A stretch of 64,000 bases of DNA from Facklamia sp050409585 (GTDB taxonomy: Bacteria; Bacillota; Bacilli; Lactobacillales; Aerococcaceae): the NCBI RefSeq assembly GCF_050409585.1, contig NZ_JBNUPE010000001.1, forward strand, positions 1 to 64,000, given 5' to 3'. Of the stretch, positions 36,081 through 46,064 are shown piece after piece. Under the pieces are notes generated by a model. That model did no database searches and was not told the DNA's origin. It saw nothing but the letters and a program-made list of their open reading frames with translations. The translations under genes and the position numbers were made by a program. Position 1 is the stretch's first letter. Every line of letters begins with the position of its first letter.

Positions 36081-37358
36081 TTATCCTTTTGCTTGCTTTT
36101 TTAGAATGTTTTGACGATAGCGCTCTACTAAACGATGACTGATAATGATTTTTTTATCTGCCAGTTGATCGATAATTTCTTGATCAGAAACATCTTGGCC
36201 ATGCTTTGTTATAACATCTTGAATAAAAGCTTGAATATTTAGAGCAGACAACCCACTACGTCCGACTTTTGCTGAAACATTAATAAAATCCGAAAGTGGA
36301 GACACATTCTCTCCATAAGCGAGGTTCTTATTGATAATAATGCGACTGACAATAGACTCAGATAAGCGCAGCTGATGAGCAATGTCTTTAATTAATAAAG
36401 GCGTTGGGCTTTTGTCTTCTCCTTTGAGATATTGCAGCTGAGATTGAACGATAATCTTAGTCACTGCAATTAACAATTTCTCTCTAGAGCGAATACTTGA
36501 TAACATTTGCTGGTAGAATTCCTTATGCGGTTGGATATATTCTTGAAGCTCAGTATTATTTTTAGCTTCCATTTCATCATAATAATCTTGATCAAAAATT
36601 AGCCGTGGATAATACTGACGGTTAATGTGAATTTGTATTTCTTCTCCCATGAGTTGCAGTTCAACATCTGGAATCAAATTAATTCGCTCAATTCGTTCAT
36701 ATAATGAAGATGGGCGTGTCCGCAATGTATGGTAATAATTAACAATTTGTTGGATTTCAGCTAGCGTTAAGTTTGTACGCTCCATAATCTCTGCATAATC
36801 TTCTTCTAATAATTCAGCAAAATAATTTTCTAATAAAAAATAGGCATGATTTGGCGAATGTTGGTCTTGGTCTGTTTGCAACATTAGACATTCTTTCAAA
36901 TCATAAGCCCCAATCCCAGTCGGCTCTAATTGTTGAAAAAGAGTAATGGCATCTAAGGCAATCATAGGGTCTATTTGTAGTTTTTTTGCAAGTTCTCCAT
37001 ATTTATAAGGTAAATAGCCACGTTCATCTAAAAAGGGAACCATTTGCACCATAGCATCTCTAATCGGTGTTTGCCTATATAACATAATCTGCTCGAAAAG
37101 GAAGGTTTCTAATGTTTGAGGAGAGCTTGGACTTTGAATATCAATATCTGGATCAGCTGCAGGCCTTCTTTCTTGTAAAATCTGGGAAACCTTATGCTCA
37201 ATAGGGTATTCAAACTCTATAAACGGATTATCCAAAAACTTTTCTTCAAAATAATAGGTTAGCTGTTCGCCATTTAAGTCTAAAATTTCTAAAAGTAATG
37301 GATTTTGTGTGACTTCTTCTTGTGTAAGCGATCGAAAAATTTTTACTTCTTCTGACAT
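36081..37358 (-). CDS. rpoN: RNA polymerase sigma-54 factor
   Basis: Alternative sigma factor for -24/-12 promoters that need enhancer-binding ATPases. The three regions appear in order: a short N-terminal activator-interacting region (about 1-45, QEEVTQNPLLLEIL), the core-binding domain (about 75-240), and the DNA-binding domain with the helix-turn-helix (about 300-360). The terminal RpoN box reads ISHRLVERYRQNI, a diverged form of the ARRTVAKYRE consensus. Length is 425 aa. In Lactobacillales it usually drives sugar PTS operons with LevR/ManR-type activators; none is in this window. Confidence 0.92.
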   Translation of the reverse strand: MSEEVKIFRSLTQEEVTQNPLLLEILDLNGEQLTYYFEEKFLDNPFIEFEYPIEHKVSQILQERRPAADPDIDIQSPSSPQTLETFLFEQIMLYRQTPIRDAMVQMVPFLDERGYLPYKYGELAKKLQIDPMIALDAITLFQQLEPTGIGAYDLKECLMLQTDQDQHSPNHAYFLLENYFAELLEEDYAEIMERTNLTLAEIQQIVNYYHTLRTRPSSLYERIERINLIPDVELQLMGEEIQIHINRQYYPRLIFDQDYYDEMEAKNNTELQEYIQPHKEFYQQMLSSIRSREKLLIAVTKIIVQSQLQYLKGEDKSPTPLLIKDIAHQLRLSESIVSRIIINKNLAYGENVSPLSDFINVSAKVGRSGLSALNIQAFIQDVITKHGQDVSDQEIIDQLADKKIIISHRLVERYRQNILKKQAKG

Positions 37359-37600
37359 CTAATCACCTTCTTTCTGACTTTTATCATTCTCTCTCTATTA
37401 TAGCTAATGCTTAGAATTTCGTCTAATCATAATTCTTGTACTAGCACAATTTAATGTGCTTAAATTATTTAAAAAGACTAAAATTTTAAAAATAATTTTG
37501 AAAACCTTTGTATCTGCTTTTTTTTAGTTTTATAATCAACTTAAAAGCCATTTGATAGCGTTTGATTTTGTCGACGCTTAAGATGAAAGGAGAAATTAAA

Positions 37601-39016
37601 TTGTTAGAAAATCTACAACCTAATCGAGTCTTCCACTACTTTGAAGAGTTAACCAAAATACCTAGAGAATCTGGTAATGAACAAGCAGTTAGCGACTACC
37701 TGTATCATTTAGGAAAAGAATTGGGTTATGAAACTATTCAAGATGAAGCTAATAATATTATTATTAGAAAGCCAGCCCATCCCGACTATATGGATCATGA
37801 ACCAATCATCATTCAAGGACATATGGATATGGTGGCTGAAAAGGCAGAAGGCATAAAACACGACTTTGCCAAAGACCCTATTCCATTGGCAGTAGAAGGG
37901 GATTGGGTTAAAACCAAAGGGACAACCTTAGGAGCAGATGATGGAATTGCAGTAGCTATGGGTCTAGCAATCATTGAAGACAAAGAAGCTAAACACCCTG
38001 CTCTTGAATTGCTGGTTACTACGGATGAGGAAACCACCATGTCTGGTGCACGAGCTGTAAAAAAAGAAAATATTCGTGGCAAAAAATTAATTAACATTGA
38101 TGCAGAAGAAGAAGGCATCTTACTGGCCGGTTGTTCTGGTGGCCATAACCTTATTGGTAAGCAAAAACTTAAATATCAAGCTCGCCAGTTAAAAAACACT
38201 TTTGAATTAACCATTAATAATATGTTAGGTGGACATTCAGGAATGGAAATCCACCAAAAAAGAGGAAACTCCATTAAATTTGCCTTACAGGCTATGAACT
38301 TAATTAAAGAGGTGTCCGACTATGAATTAGTGTCGATTGTCGGCGGATCAAAACATAACGCGATACCCCGCGATGCAAGAGTAGTATTTGCATCAGATGA
38401 AGAAGATTATTCTATTGATTTTACAAACTTAATCGCTAAATATCCTCTTGACAAAGACATGCAAGTAACCATTAAAAAAATTGATAATATAGATGAGGTC
38501 TTATCGGCACAAAGCCAAGAAAATATTGAGCAATTTACCGCTGAAGTTCCACACGGTGTCTATAGTATGATGGAAGAATATCCTGATATTGTTGAGTGTT
38601 CTAACAATCTCGCTATCTTTGATATTCAAGATCGTCAATTAAAAGTCACTATTTCCCTTAGAAGTTCGAATCCTGAATCTTTTGATAAACATACTGAAAA
38701 TGTGACAAAAATCTATCAAAAAAATGGATTTGATGTGATTGAAGCAGATTATTATCAAGCTTGGGAATTTGCAAAAGAGTCTAGTCTTAGAGAGACTGCC
38801 CTAGAAGCATTTAAAGAGACTTTTAATAAAGAAATGAAAGTTGAGGTTGTCCATGCTGCTCTTGAACCGGCTGTTTTTACAGACACTTTCCCTGAAATGG
38901 AAATGATTGCAGTAGGCCCTACGATGAAAGACGTGCATAGCCCTAATGAAAGACTTTCGATTTCTTCAACTGAAAGAACCTTTAAATTTATCAACAAATT
39001 GCTTGAAAAGCTTTAG
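37601..39016 (+). CDS. pepD: Aminoacyl-histidine dipeptidase (PepD, M20 family)
   Basis: Cytoplasmic zinc dipeptidase that cleaves Xaa-His and related dipeptides. The zinc ligands lie in the M20 motifs: IIQGHMDMVAEK, TTLGADDGIAVAMG, and TTDEETTMSGA. The lid domain carries LGGHSGMEIHQKRGN. I start at TTG 37601, with AAAGGAG 8 bases upstream, because it yields M-L-E-N-L-Q-P, typical of PepD (471 aa). The open frame also allows ATG 37583 and TTG 37562. A strong terminator follows. Confidence 0.92.
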   Translation: MLENLQPNRVFHYFEELTKIPRESGNEQAVSDYLYHLGKELGYETIQDEANNIIIRKPAHPDYMDHEPIIIQGHMDMVAEKAEGIKHDFAKDPIPLAVEGDWVKTKGTTLGADDGIAVAMGLAIIEDKEAKHPALELLVTTDEETTMSGARAVKKENIRGKKLINIDAEEEGILLAGCSGGHNLIGKQKLKYQARQLKNTFELTINNMLGGHSGMEIHQKRGNSIKFALQAMNLIKEVSDYELVSIVGGSKHNAIPRDARVVFASDEEDYSIDFTNLIAKYPLDKDMQVTIKKIDNIDEVLSAQSQENIEQFTAEVPHGVYSMMEEYPDIVECSNNLAIFDIQDRQLKVTISLRSSNPESFDKHTENVTKIYQKNGFDVIEADYYQAWEFAKESSLRETALEAFKETFNKEMKVEVVHAALEPAVFTDTFPEMEMIAVGPTMKDVHSPNERLSISSTERTFKFINKLLEKL

Positions 39017-39032
39017 AGAAAAGCTTTAGAAC

Positions 39033-39074
39033 AAAAAAGAACGCTTTATGAAAATTCATAAAGCGTTCTTTTTT
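39033..39074. terminator. Bidirectional terminator after pepD
   Basis: Perfect 20-bp arms (AAAAAAGAACGCTTTATGAA and its complement) around a 2-nt spacer, with T-runs on both strands. It serves pepD and the converging metalloprotease gene. Confidence 0.92.
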
Positions 39075-39075
39075 G

Positions 39076-40017
39076 TTAAATATCACCATTAAAGGTATCT
39101 GCTTCTTGGAAATCACCAGCATATTTATAGCCTCTAGCAAACCATTCTTGTCTTTGCTTAGATGTTCCATGAGTAAAGGAATCAGGAACTACATACCCCA
39201 TCGTTTCTTTTTGTAAAGTATCATCCCCTACTGAAAAGGCTGCTTGAAGTGCTTCTTCAATGTCTCCTTCATCTAAGATGCCTTGCTCATCAGCATAGCG
39301 TGCCCAAGCTCCTGCATAATAATCTGCTTGCAATTCTAAGCGAACCGTTAATTCATTCTTAACGCCTGGATTTTGTTGAGCCAGTTTCTGATAATCATCC
39401 ATTGTCCCTAGCTGTTGTTGGACATGATGCCCCACTTCATGAGCCAGAACATAAGCCATCGCAAAGTCTCCTGGAGCGCCATATTTATTAGCTAATTCAC
39501 GATAAAAACTAACATCTATATAGATAGCTTGGTCACCTGGACAGTAGAAGGGGCCTGCAGAACTTTGGCCAAATCCACATCCACCAGTATTTGTTCCTTC
39601 TGTGTAAAGGACTAATTTTGGTCTTTTATAAGTTAAATCGTATTCAGCGAACTTTTCAGTCCAAAAATCTTCGGTATTAGCTAATACTACTGAAAGAAAC
39701 TCTCCTTCTTCATCAGTTATTTGATTGTTAGAGTCGGACTTTTCACTAGCATCTTCAAAAACGACACCTGAATCACCGTAGTTGCGATTCGTTGGTTGCC
39801 CGCCTCCTAACAAAGAAGATCCTCCTGTAAAAAAGGAAATAAGCAAGATTCCTATCAAAATCCATTTAAATTTCCCTTTTGACATCAATAACATCATTAG
39901 GAGATTACCACTCATACCACCCGAACGGCCTGAGCCCATTCCTCCGCCAAAAGAACTTCCGCCTTGGCTTCGACGGTCTTCAACATTTTTACTTCGTCTT
40001 AAATCTTCCCATCTCAT
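39076..40017 (-). CDS. Neutral zinc metallopeptidase (YpfJ family)
   Basis: Single-pass membrane protein of 313 aa. The N-terminus is Arg/Ser/Gly-rich and cytoplasmic, with one TM at about 52-68 (WILIGILLISFFTGG). The extracytoplasmic catalytic domain has the zinc motif AYVLAHEVGHHVQQQLG and a downstream ELQADYYAGAWARY that supplies the third ligand. GGCGFGQSSAGPFYCPGD is the conserved family stretch. The substrate is unknown. It precedes cls on a probable shared transcript, with an 18-bp gap. Confidence 0.9.
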   Translation of the reverse strand: MRWEDLRRSKNVEDRRSQGGSSFGGGMGSGRSGGMSGNLLMMLLMSKGKFKWILIGILLISFFTGGSSLLGGGQPTNRNYGDSGVVFEDASEKSDSNNQITDEEGEFLSVVLANTEDFWTEKFAEYDLTYKRPKLVLYTEGTNTGGCGFGQSSAGPFYCPGDQAIYIDVSFYRELANKYGAPGDFAMAYVLAHEVGHHVQQQLGTMDDYQKLAQQNPGVKNELTVRLELQADYYAGAWARYADEQGILDEGDIEEALQAAFSVGDDTLQKETMGYVVPDSFTHGTSKQRQEWFARGYKYAGDFQEADTFNGDI

Positions 40018-40034
40018 TTTCGGCCTCCTTAATA

Positions 40035-41594
40035 CTAGACGAATGGAGCTAACAATCTCAATAATGCGTCGATAATCCTTCCAGCAATCGAACGTCTTAG
40101 GTGCTTCATCCGAATTAATTCAGCCACACTCTGTGCCTGAATAAAGTCATCTTTAATCGCTTTTATTTCTGGATGATAGTATAGCAAGGTAGCCGTTTCA
40201 AAATGAAGATATAGTGAACGATAATCTAAATTAAGGGTACCGACTATCGCCACCCGATCATCTGAAACGAATGACTTAGCATGTAGAAAACCGGGAGTAT
40301 ATTCATAAATTTTTACTCCACCTTCTATCAAAGGACGATAGAAAGACCTAGTAATTCGATAAACTAATTTTTTATCAGGAATTCCTGGTGTCATCAAGCG
40401 CACGTCCACACCCCTTTTAGCTGCTAAAGTCATAGCCGTTTGTAACTCATAGGAAATAATTAAATAGGGAGTAAAAATATAAACATAACGCTCTGCGGTG
40501 TTGAGAATCTCACGATAGACATTTTCACCTATTACTTCACTATCTAAAGGTGTATCACTAAAGGGTTGGACATAGCCGCTGGACTCATTACCTTCGATAA
40601 TACTTAAACTTTCATCTAAACTGGCTTGGTCAGTAAATTTTTTGTCATCTGAATCTTCAGTTACGTAGGCATTCCACATAGTTAAAAACATTTGTGAGAT
40701 GTTCCATACAGCAGCACCTTTAATACGAATCATAGTGTCTTTCCAATAGCCAAATCGCTCCACCGCATTAATATACTCATCTGCAATGTTTAGACCCCCT
40801 GTATAAGCAATCTTATCATCGATAACAATATACTTGCGGTGATCTCGAGTATTGTAAACAAGAGAAACAATTGGCCGCACTGGGTTAAATTTAAGGGCCT
40901 TAATATTAAATGCCTCCATTTGTTCGACAAAGTCTTTAGGAAGTCTTAAAAGACAACCGAAATCATCATATATTAAACGTACTTCTACACCTTCTTGAGC
41001 TTTTCTTTTAAGCACGTCAAAGATTTGATCAAACATTTGACCTTGTTCAATAATAAAGAATTCAAGAAAAATATGTGAGTGTGCTGACTCTAGGTCTTGA
41101 ATAAGTGGTTCCATCATTGATTCGCCATTCGCAAAATACTTAACGTCTACCCCCGCAGAAACAGGCATTTTTGCGTAATCATTGACATACTTTGCAATGC
41201 CTGCAATCCGTGGATTATCTTGTGCTAGCGACCCTAAGGCATTGGGCACCTTTTTTAAGTCCCTTAAATGATAGCGATTCTGACGATTAAGTCGTTCTGT
41301 CATATCTGCCAAAGGTCGTTTGTTACCAGCATAGAGATAAAACAAAGAGCCTATGATAGGTGAAACTGCTAATAACACAATCCATGATAAGCGATAAGCA
41401 GGACTTTCGTTCTTATCTAGCAAATAAATGATGATCCCAAAAGATACAATAGTCATAAAGAGGTTTAGCCAAACAGAATAGGCAATTAGATCTTTGACCA
41501 ATACAACTATCCATATAATCTGGAGAATAGTTAAGGCAGCGATAATTAATAAACGAACAATTAGAGGCTTTGTCTCATTTGTTCTTTTCCCCAT
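40035..41594 (-). CDS. cls: Cardiolipin synthase
   Basis: Phospholipase-D family membrane enzyme that joins two phosphatidylglycerols to cardiolipin. There are two N-terminal TMs (about 10-55) and a third short one at about 60-70. Two catalytic HKD motifs are present: HRKYIVIDDKIAYTGG and HAKSFVSDDRVAIVGT. Length (519 aa) and layout match bacterial ClsA. Confidence 0.95.
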   Translation of the reverse strand: MGKRTNETKPLIVRLLIIAALTILQIIWIVVLVKDLIAYSVWLNLFMTIVSFGIIIYLLDKNESPAYRLSWIVLLAVSPIIGSLFYLYAGNKRPLADMTERLNRQNRYHLRDLKKVPNALGSLAQDNPRIAGIAKYVNDYAKMPVSAGVDVKYFANGESMMEPLIQDLESAHSHIFLEFFIIEQGQMFDQIFDVLKRKAQEGVEVRLIYDDFGCLLRLPKDFVEQMEAFNIKALKFNPVRPIVSLVYNTRDHRKYIVIDDKIAYTGGLNIADEYINAVERFGYWKDTMIRIKGAAVWNISQMFLTMWNAYVTEDSDDKKFTDQASLDESLSIIEGNESSGYVQPFSDTPLDSEVIGENVYREILNTAERYVYIFTPYLIISYELQTAMTLAAKRGVDVRLMTPGIPDKKLVYRITRSFYRPLIEGGVKIYEYTPGFLHAKSFVSDDRVAIVGTLNLDYRSLYLHFETATLLYYHPEIKAIKDDFIQAQSVAELIRMKHLRRSIAGRIIDALLRLLAPFV

Positions 41595-41614
41595 ACCTTC
41601 TCCCCCTTTTAATT

Positions 41615-43615
41615 TTATAATTCAAAGTGTTTAAGATAAGCTTGAGCGATTTTTTCTGCTGAAAAACCAAAGTGTTCAATGGCTTGGTGGCCTGGAGCTG
41701 AGGTACCAAATTCATCAATACTAATGGTTAAGCCATCCATACCAATATATTTATGCCATCCAAAGCTAGATCCCATCTCTATAGAAGCTCGTTTGTCAAG
41801 CTGTTTAGGTAGTATCATTTCTTTATACTCGTCACTTTGTTGATCAAAAATATTTTGAGCAGGCATCGAAATAACATTTACATAAACTTCTTTTTCAGCC
41901 AATAGTGCTTGAGTTTCAATGGCTACTGAAACTTCAGATCCTGTAGCAATTAAAACACCTTGTGCGTCTTCCTTGGCAGGTGAGATGATATAAGCACCTT
42001 TACGAACACCTTCTTCTGCTAATTCATTAGAGTTGTTGATAACCGGTAAGTTTTGACGGCTAAGAACTAATAAAGTAGGTGTTGTTTGAGATTCCACGGC
42101 AATCTTCCAAGCCACCATTGTCTCGTTTGCATCTGCCGGTCGGATGACATTAAGATTTGGCATGGCACGAAAAGCTGCTAAATGTTCAATCGGTTCATGT
42201 GTTGGACCATCTTCACCTACAGCAACTGAATCATGTGTTAAAACATAAGTAACGGGTAATTGAGATAAAGCTGACAAACGAATGGCCGCTTTTAAGTAAT
42301 CTGAGAATACAAAGAATGTCCCACCATAAATTTTATTTCCACCATGCAAAGCAGCTCCATTCATCATGGCAGCCATGGCAAATTCTCTAACACCAAACCA
42401 AATGTTTTGTCCTTGTCGACTTCCTGGCATAAAGTCTTCTGTCTCTTTAATCATGGTCTTGTTTGAACCAGAAAGGTCAGCAGAGCCTCCCCATAAATAT
42501 GAAACTCTAGCTTTTAGGCCTTGAATGGCTGTTCCAGAAGAGCTTCTTGTCGCTTCAGCTTTAGCATTCACATCGAGAAATTTAAGGTCAGCTGCATAAT
42601 CTTCAGGTAATTCATTTGCAAAAGCTGCTTTTAATTCTTTTGCTAATTCAGGATTAGCTTCTTGATATTGTTCAAATAAATTTTGCCATTCATCTTGAGC
42701 TTTTTTTCCACGTTCCACTATTTTTTCATTAAAAACAGATTTAGTCTCTTCGGGCACAGTAAAGGCTGGATAATCATATCCATATTTAGCTTTAGTTTGT
42801 GACCAAGCGTCTGCTCCCAATGGCGCTCCGTGAACTTTAGAAGTTCCCTCATTCGGTGACCCAAAACCAATCACTGTTTTTACTTCAATAATTGAAGGTT
42901 GGTCGCTTACTTCTTTAGCAACTTCGATTGCTTGAGAAATAGCCTCTAGGTCATTACCATCTTCTACTCTTTGATAATGCCAATTTTGACTCTCAAAACG
43001 TTTTTTAATATCTTCCACAAATGATAAGTCTAAGTCACCATCTAAAGAAATATCGTTTGAATCATAGAGAACCACTAATTTGCCTAATTTTTGACGGCCA
43101 GCATAAGAGCAAGCTTCATAAGAAATACCTTCCATTAAGTCGCCATCACCCACTAATACATAGGTGTAATGATTAATAACTTGATGTTGGTCCGTATTAT
43201 ATAAAGCAGCCGTATGTTGTTCTGCCATAGCCATACCAACTGCTTGCGCAATTCCTTGACCAAGCGGTCCCGTAGTCGCTTCAACTCCATCAGTATGACG
43301 ATATTCAGGATGCCCTGGTGTTATAGAACCTAATTGACGGAATTGTTTTAAATCTTCCATTGTAACTTTGAAGCCAGATAAATGTAATAGACTATATAGC
43401 ATGGCTGAACCATGTCCAGCAGATAGCACAAAACGGTCTCTATTAATCCATTGACTATCTTTAGGATTAATATTCAAATGACTCGACCACAAAGCATAGG
43501 CCATTGGCGCTGCTCCAAGTGGTAATCCTGGATGTCCTGAGTTGGCCGCTTCTATTTGGTCAACACTTAAAGCACGAATCGTATTTACAGCAATTTGATC
43601 TTTTTTAGAAAACAT
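41615..43615 (-). CDS. tkt: Transketolase
   Basis: Thiamine-diphosphate enzyme of the pentose phosphate pathway that moves two-carbon units between sugar phosphates. ThDP/metal site: GDGDLMEGISYEAC and YDSNDIS. The N-terminal sugar-site residues are in SGHPGLPLGAAPM and GHGSAMLYS. The pyrimidine domain has REFAMAAMMNG and THDSVAVGEDGPTHEP. Full length at 666 aa. Confidence 0.97.
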   Translation of the reverse strand: MFSKKDQIAVNTIRALSVDQIEAANSGHPGLPLGAAPMAYALWSSHLNINPKDSQWINRDRFVLSAGHGSAMLYSLLHLSGFKVTMEDLKQFRQLGSITPGHPEYRHTDGVEATTGPLGQGIAQAVGMAMAEQHTAALYNTDQHQVINHYTYVLVGDGDLMEGISYEACSYAGRQKLGKLVVLYDSNDISLDGDLDLSFVEDIKKRFESQNWHYQRVEDGNDLEAISQAIEVAKEVSDQPSIIEVKTVIGFGSPNEGTSKVHGAPLGADAWSQTKAKYGYDYPAFTVPEETKSVFNEKIVERGKKAQDEWQNLFEQYQEANPELAKELKAAFANELPEDYAADLKFLDVNAKAEATRSSSGTAIQGLKARVSYLWGGSADLSGSNKTMIKETEDFMPGSRQGQNIWFGVREFAMAAMMNGAALHGGNKIYGGTFFVFSDYLKAAIRLSALSQLPVTYVLTHDSVAVGEDGPTHEPIEHLAAFRAMPNLNVIRPADANETMVAWKIAVESQTTPTLLVLSRQNLPVINNSNELAEEGVRKGAYIISPAKEDAQGVLIATGSEVSVAIETQALLAEKEVYVNVISMPAQNIFDQQSDEYKEMILPKQLDKRASIEMGSSFGWHKYIGMDGLTISIDEFGTSAPGHQAIEHFGFSAEKIAQAYLKHFEL

Positions 43616-43687
43616 ATTGAACTCCCTTATACTTATTTTAAATTTATTATACCATCTTTCTGCTTAGTTTTTATATCCCGTCTTATT

Positions 43688-44377
43688 TTATTTTTTTTTA
43701 CGATATTTAGCCATCAATTCAGCGAAGATATCTGCAGAAGCAGGTGGGCTATAGGTAATGGTATTAGCACCTCCAGAAACATTTAACATATTAGCCCCTG
43801 CATTTAATTTCCCAATATCATCATCATGCTCACTTGAAACAGTTGCCACTACAGGAACATCAACCACCTGGGCAATCTGACGGATTAGCTCATTTTCCAT
43901 TGGTGAATTAACGACTACTCCAAAGACTCTCGCTTGCTCAGATTGAAAGGCTAGTTGAATACTGCGCTCGCCACTGGTCGTTCCTCCTCCTACTCCGGTA
44001 AAAACTGGTACGGATGAGACATTAATCAATGACTGATTAATAGCCATTTGTGGTGTGAAAGGATAAACTGACATAACAGCATGGGCATTTGAGTTTCGAA
44101 TAAGGGCCACATCTGGCGAAAATAATAAACTCTTCATTCGATGACCAAAAATCCGAATTCCAGAAGCTTAATAGATTTCGTCCGGCATCTCAACTAAGCG
44201 ATGGCTTAATTTAGATGAAAATTTCGGAACTTGTTTTGTTACTTGCGCCTCCAGCTCTTTGATGACAACCCGACTGTTATTTTCACTATCTATCTCTGTT
44301 TGAATGGATTCGTAAGAATAGCCTCGCCCTTTATAATGAGCCATGAAGTCCTCTTTACTAAACTTATCCTCTGCCAT
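43688..44377 (-). pseudogene. Broken TIM-barrel hydrolase-like gene (nonsense mutation plus internal deletion)
   Basis: The frame starts at ATG 44377 behind a GGAG and reads MAEDKFSKEDFMAHYKGRG, and runs to EMPDEIY, where an in-frame TAA (44168-44170) interrupts it. The same frame continues ASGIRIFGHRMKSLLFSPDV, through VFTGVGGGTTSGER, to NMLNVSGG. It then jumps straight to ANTITYSPPASAD. Relatives I remember from lactobacilli, annotated only as hydrolase, have about 40 more residues between these last two motifs and no stop. This is therefore probably a dead gene. An ATG at 44137 could still express a 149-aa C-terminal fragment. Confidence 0.7.
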
Positions 44378-44446
44378 ATAAAATCTCCAATTCCTTTTAA
44401 TATCCTTTATTCTAAACAATCCTTAACTAAAAGCTAGAAAAAATAT

Positions 44447-44474
44447 AAAGAACCAAGCAAAAGCTCGGTTCTTT
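44447..44474 (-). terminator. Terminator after pgeF
   Basis: 12-nt arms at 44447-44458 and 44463-44474 pair with one G-U on the minus strand around a 4-nt loop, followed by a T-rich tail. Confidence 0.8.
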
Positions 44475-44476
44475 TT

Positions 44477-45214
44477 TTACTTAATCATGGCAAAAAGACC
44501 ATTCAATTGATAGTCACTGCCTTCTTTGCGCGCAGAGTGAAGCTCGGAAGATAGATAAGTAGAACGCCTATCTACCATTATTCTTTCTTGAGGGATCCCC
44601 AAATCTTGAATTAACTTCATGTTAGCATCAGTCATACTCAATTGATACTTGCCCTCTTTTTGACCTGGTTTTATATAAAAAGCATGATTATCCCACTCGG
44701 CAAAAGCTTGATAGACTTCCTCGCCCACTTCATAATGATCTTGGTCAATGGAAGGACCAATATAGACCCAAAGATCTTCTAATTTACAAGCAAATTTCTC
44801 TTGCATCTTTTTAACAGCCAATTGACTGATTTTTTGCACCGTACTTCTCCAGCCTGAATGAACAATTGCAAAAACTTTTTGGTTGGCATCAAAAATAATG
44901 ACAGGAGTACAGTCCGCAAACTTTATCATTAAAACTTGCTGAGGTTGATTAGTTAACAAACCATCCGATTGAGGCACTATATGCCCAATTGCAAACGGAT
45001 TGCTAATTTCTTCTTGAGGAAATGCAACCTTGGGACCATGAACTTGTTCTCCAGTATAGAAACTTTGGAAGTCAAAACCTCCTTTTTCAAGCGCTTTTGT
45101 AATTTGTTGGCTTACCGCTGCTTCACCTATTTTAGCGACTCTAAAATTATATTCTGCTCCTGCTAAAAATACTTGTAGACCCATTTTTTCGAATGGCTGA
45201 AAAAAATTATTCAT
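44477..45214 (-). CDS. pgeF: Purine nucleoside phosphorylase / laccase-domain protein (YfiH, PgeF)
   Basis: YfiH-family enzyme reported to act on purine nucleosides and to edit misincorporated L-Ser in peptidoglycan. The zinc-binding residues are visible in IKFADCTPVIIFD (Cys), in AIVHSGWRSTVQKI (His), and in the earlier FYTGEQVHGP (His). I start at ATG 45214 with AGGAGG upstream (245 aa); it overlaps the Nudix gene stop by 8 bp, so the two are co-translated. Confidence 0.9.
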   Translation of the reverse strand: MNNFFQPFEKMGLQVFLAGAEYNFRVAKIGEAAVSQQITKALEKGGFDFQSFYTGEQVHGPKVAFPQEEISNPFAIGHIVPQSDGLLTNQPQQVLMIKFADCTPVIIFDANQKVFAIVHSGWRSTVQKISQLAVKKMQEKFACKLEDLWVYIGPSIDQDHYEVGEEVYQAFAEWDNHAFYIKPGQKEGKYQLSMTDANMKLIQDLGIPQERIMVDRRSTYLSSELHSARKEGSDYQLNGLFAMIK

Positions 45215-45863
45215 TAATTTTTTCCTCCTGAACATTGATATCATAATGATTACGAATGACCTCTGCAAAACATTGTGTCATACTGGCAGTAAATCCCCAT
45301 AGATACTCTCCACTAGGTAAATTATAAAACGGAATTTTACGTTTTACCACTCTAAATTGATAAGATGCACCATGAGCCATTAAGTGGAAGGGGAAATCTT
45401 CCCCTACTTCCGTCAATACAGATGCATCGTAATAAGTTGGATTATTATTTAAGACATAGTCTAAGGGAAGGGTAAACAAATAAGCGACTTCTTTGGCATT
45501 CGGACTTATATTATCAAAAGTAATATCTTTAATCAAAGCTACATAAGAATGAATCATTGTTGCATCATGAATCAATCCATCTAACTCTCCAATAACTTCT
45601 ATGTGTTTACGACTGATATTTAATTCTTCCATCGTTTCCCTAACTGCCGCTGCTTCAAAAGTTTCACCCGCTTCCACCTTTCCTCCCGGAAAAGAAGTAT
45701 CGCCCGGCTGAGAAATTAAAGAGCTTCTTACTTCATAAAGGAGGTGCCATTCATTTTCTCTTTGAATAAGAGGAATTAAAACAGCGTAATGTGTCTTATC
45801 TTTAAATTGATTCGGCCGATAATTAGCAAGCGATTGTCTAATCTGTTCTTCTTCTCGTTTCAA
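45207..45863 (-). CDS. Nudix hydrolase, CoA pyrophosphatase type
   Basis: The Nudix box reads GGKVEAGETFEAAAVRETME followed by ELNI, matching GX5EX7REUXEEXGU. The preceding SLISQPGDTSFPGG, with its LLYEVRSS strand, is typical of the CoA-hydrolysing NudL/YeaB group. I prefer the TTG start at 45863, just after a G-rich GAGGGGGG, giving 218 aa. The open frame extends to an ATG at 45956 with no ribosome site. The pairing with pgeF suggests a nucleotide or cofactor clean-up role, which is inference. Confidence 0.85.
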   Translation of the reverse strand: MKREEEQIRQSLANYRPNQFKDKTHYAVLIPLIQRENEWHLLYEVRSSLISQPGDTSFPGGKVEAGETFEAAAVRETMEELNISRKHIEVIGELDGLIHDATMIHSYVALIKDITFDNISPNAKEVAYLFTLPLDYVLNNNPTYYDASVLTEVGEDFPFHLMAHGASYQFRVVKRKIPFYNLPSGEYLWGFTASMTQCFAEVIRNHYDINVQEEKINE

Positions 45864-46064
45864 CTTCTTCCCCCCCTCTAAAGTATTTTCATAAATTATA
45901 GCACTTTTTATCTCGTTTTCGAAATAAAAGAGATGGGATAGTTCATTATATTCCAAAAAAAGATTGTCAGCACTATAAAATTTTGTTATTATTCTTATGT
46001 TGCACCCTGTGCAAAGAATAACTGTAGATTAGCAAATAATTTACGGCAGAAAGGAAGTATACAC

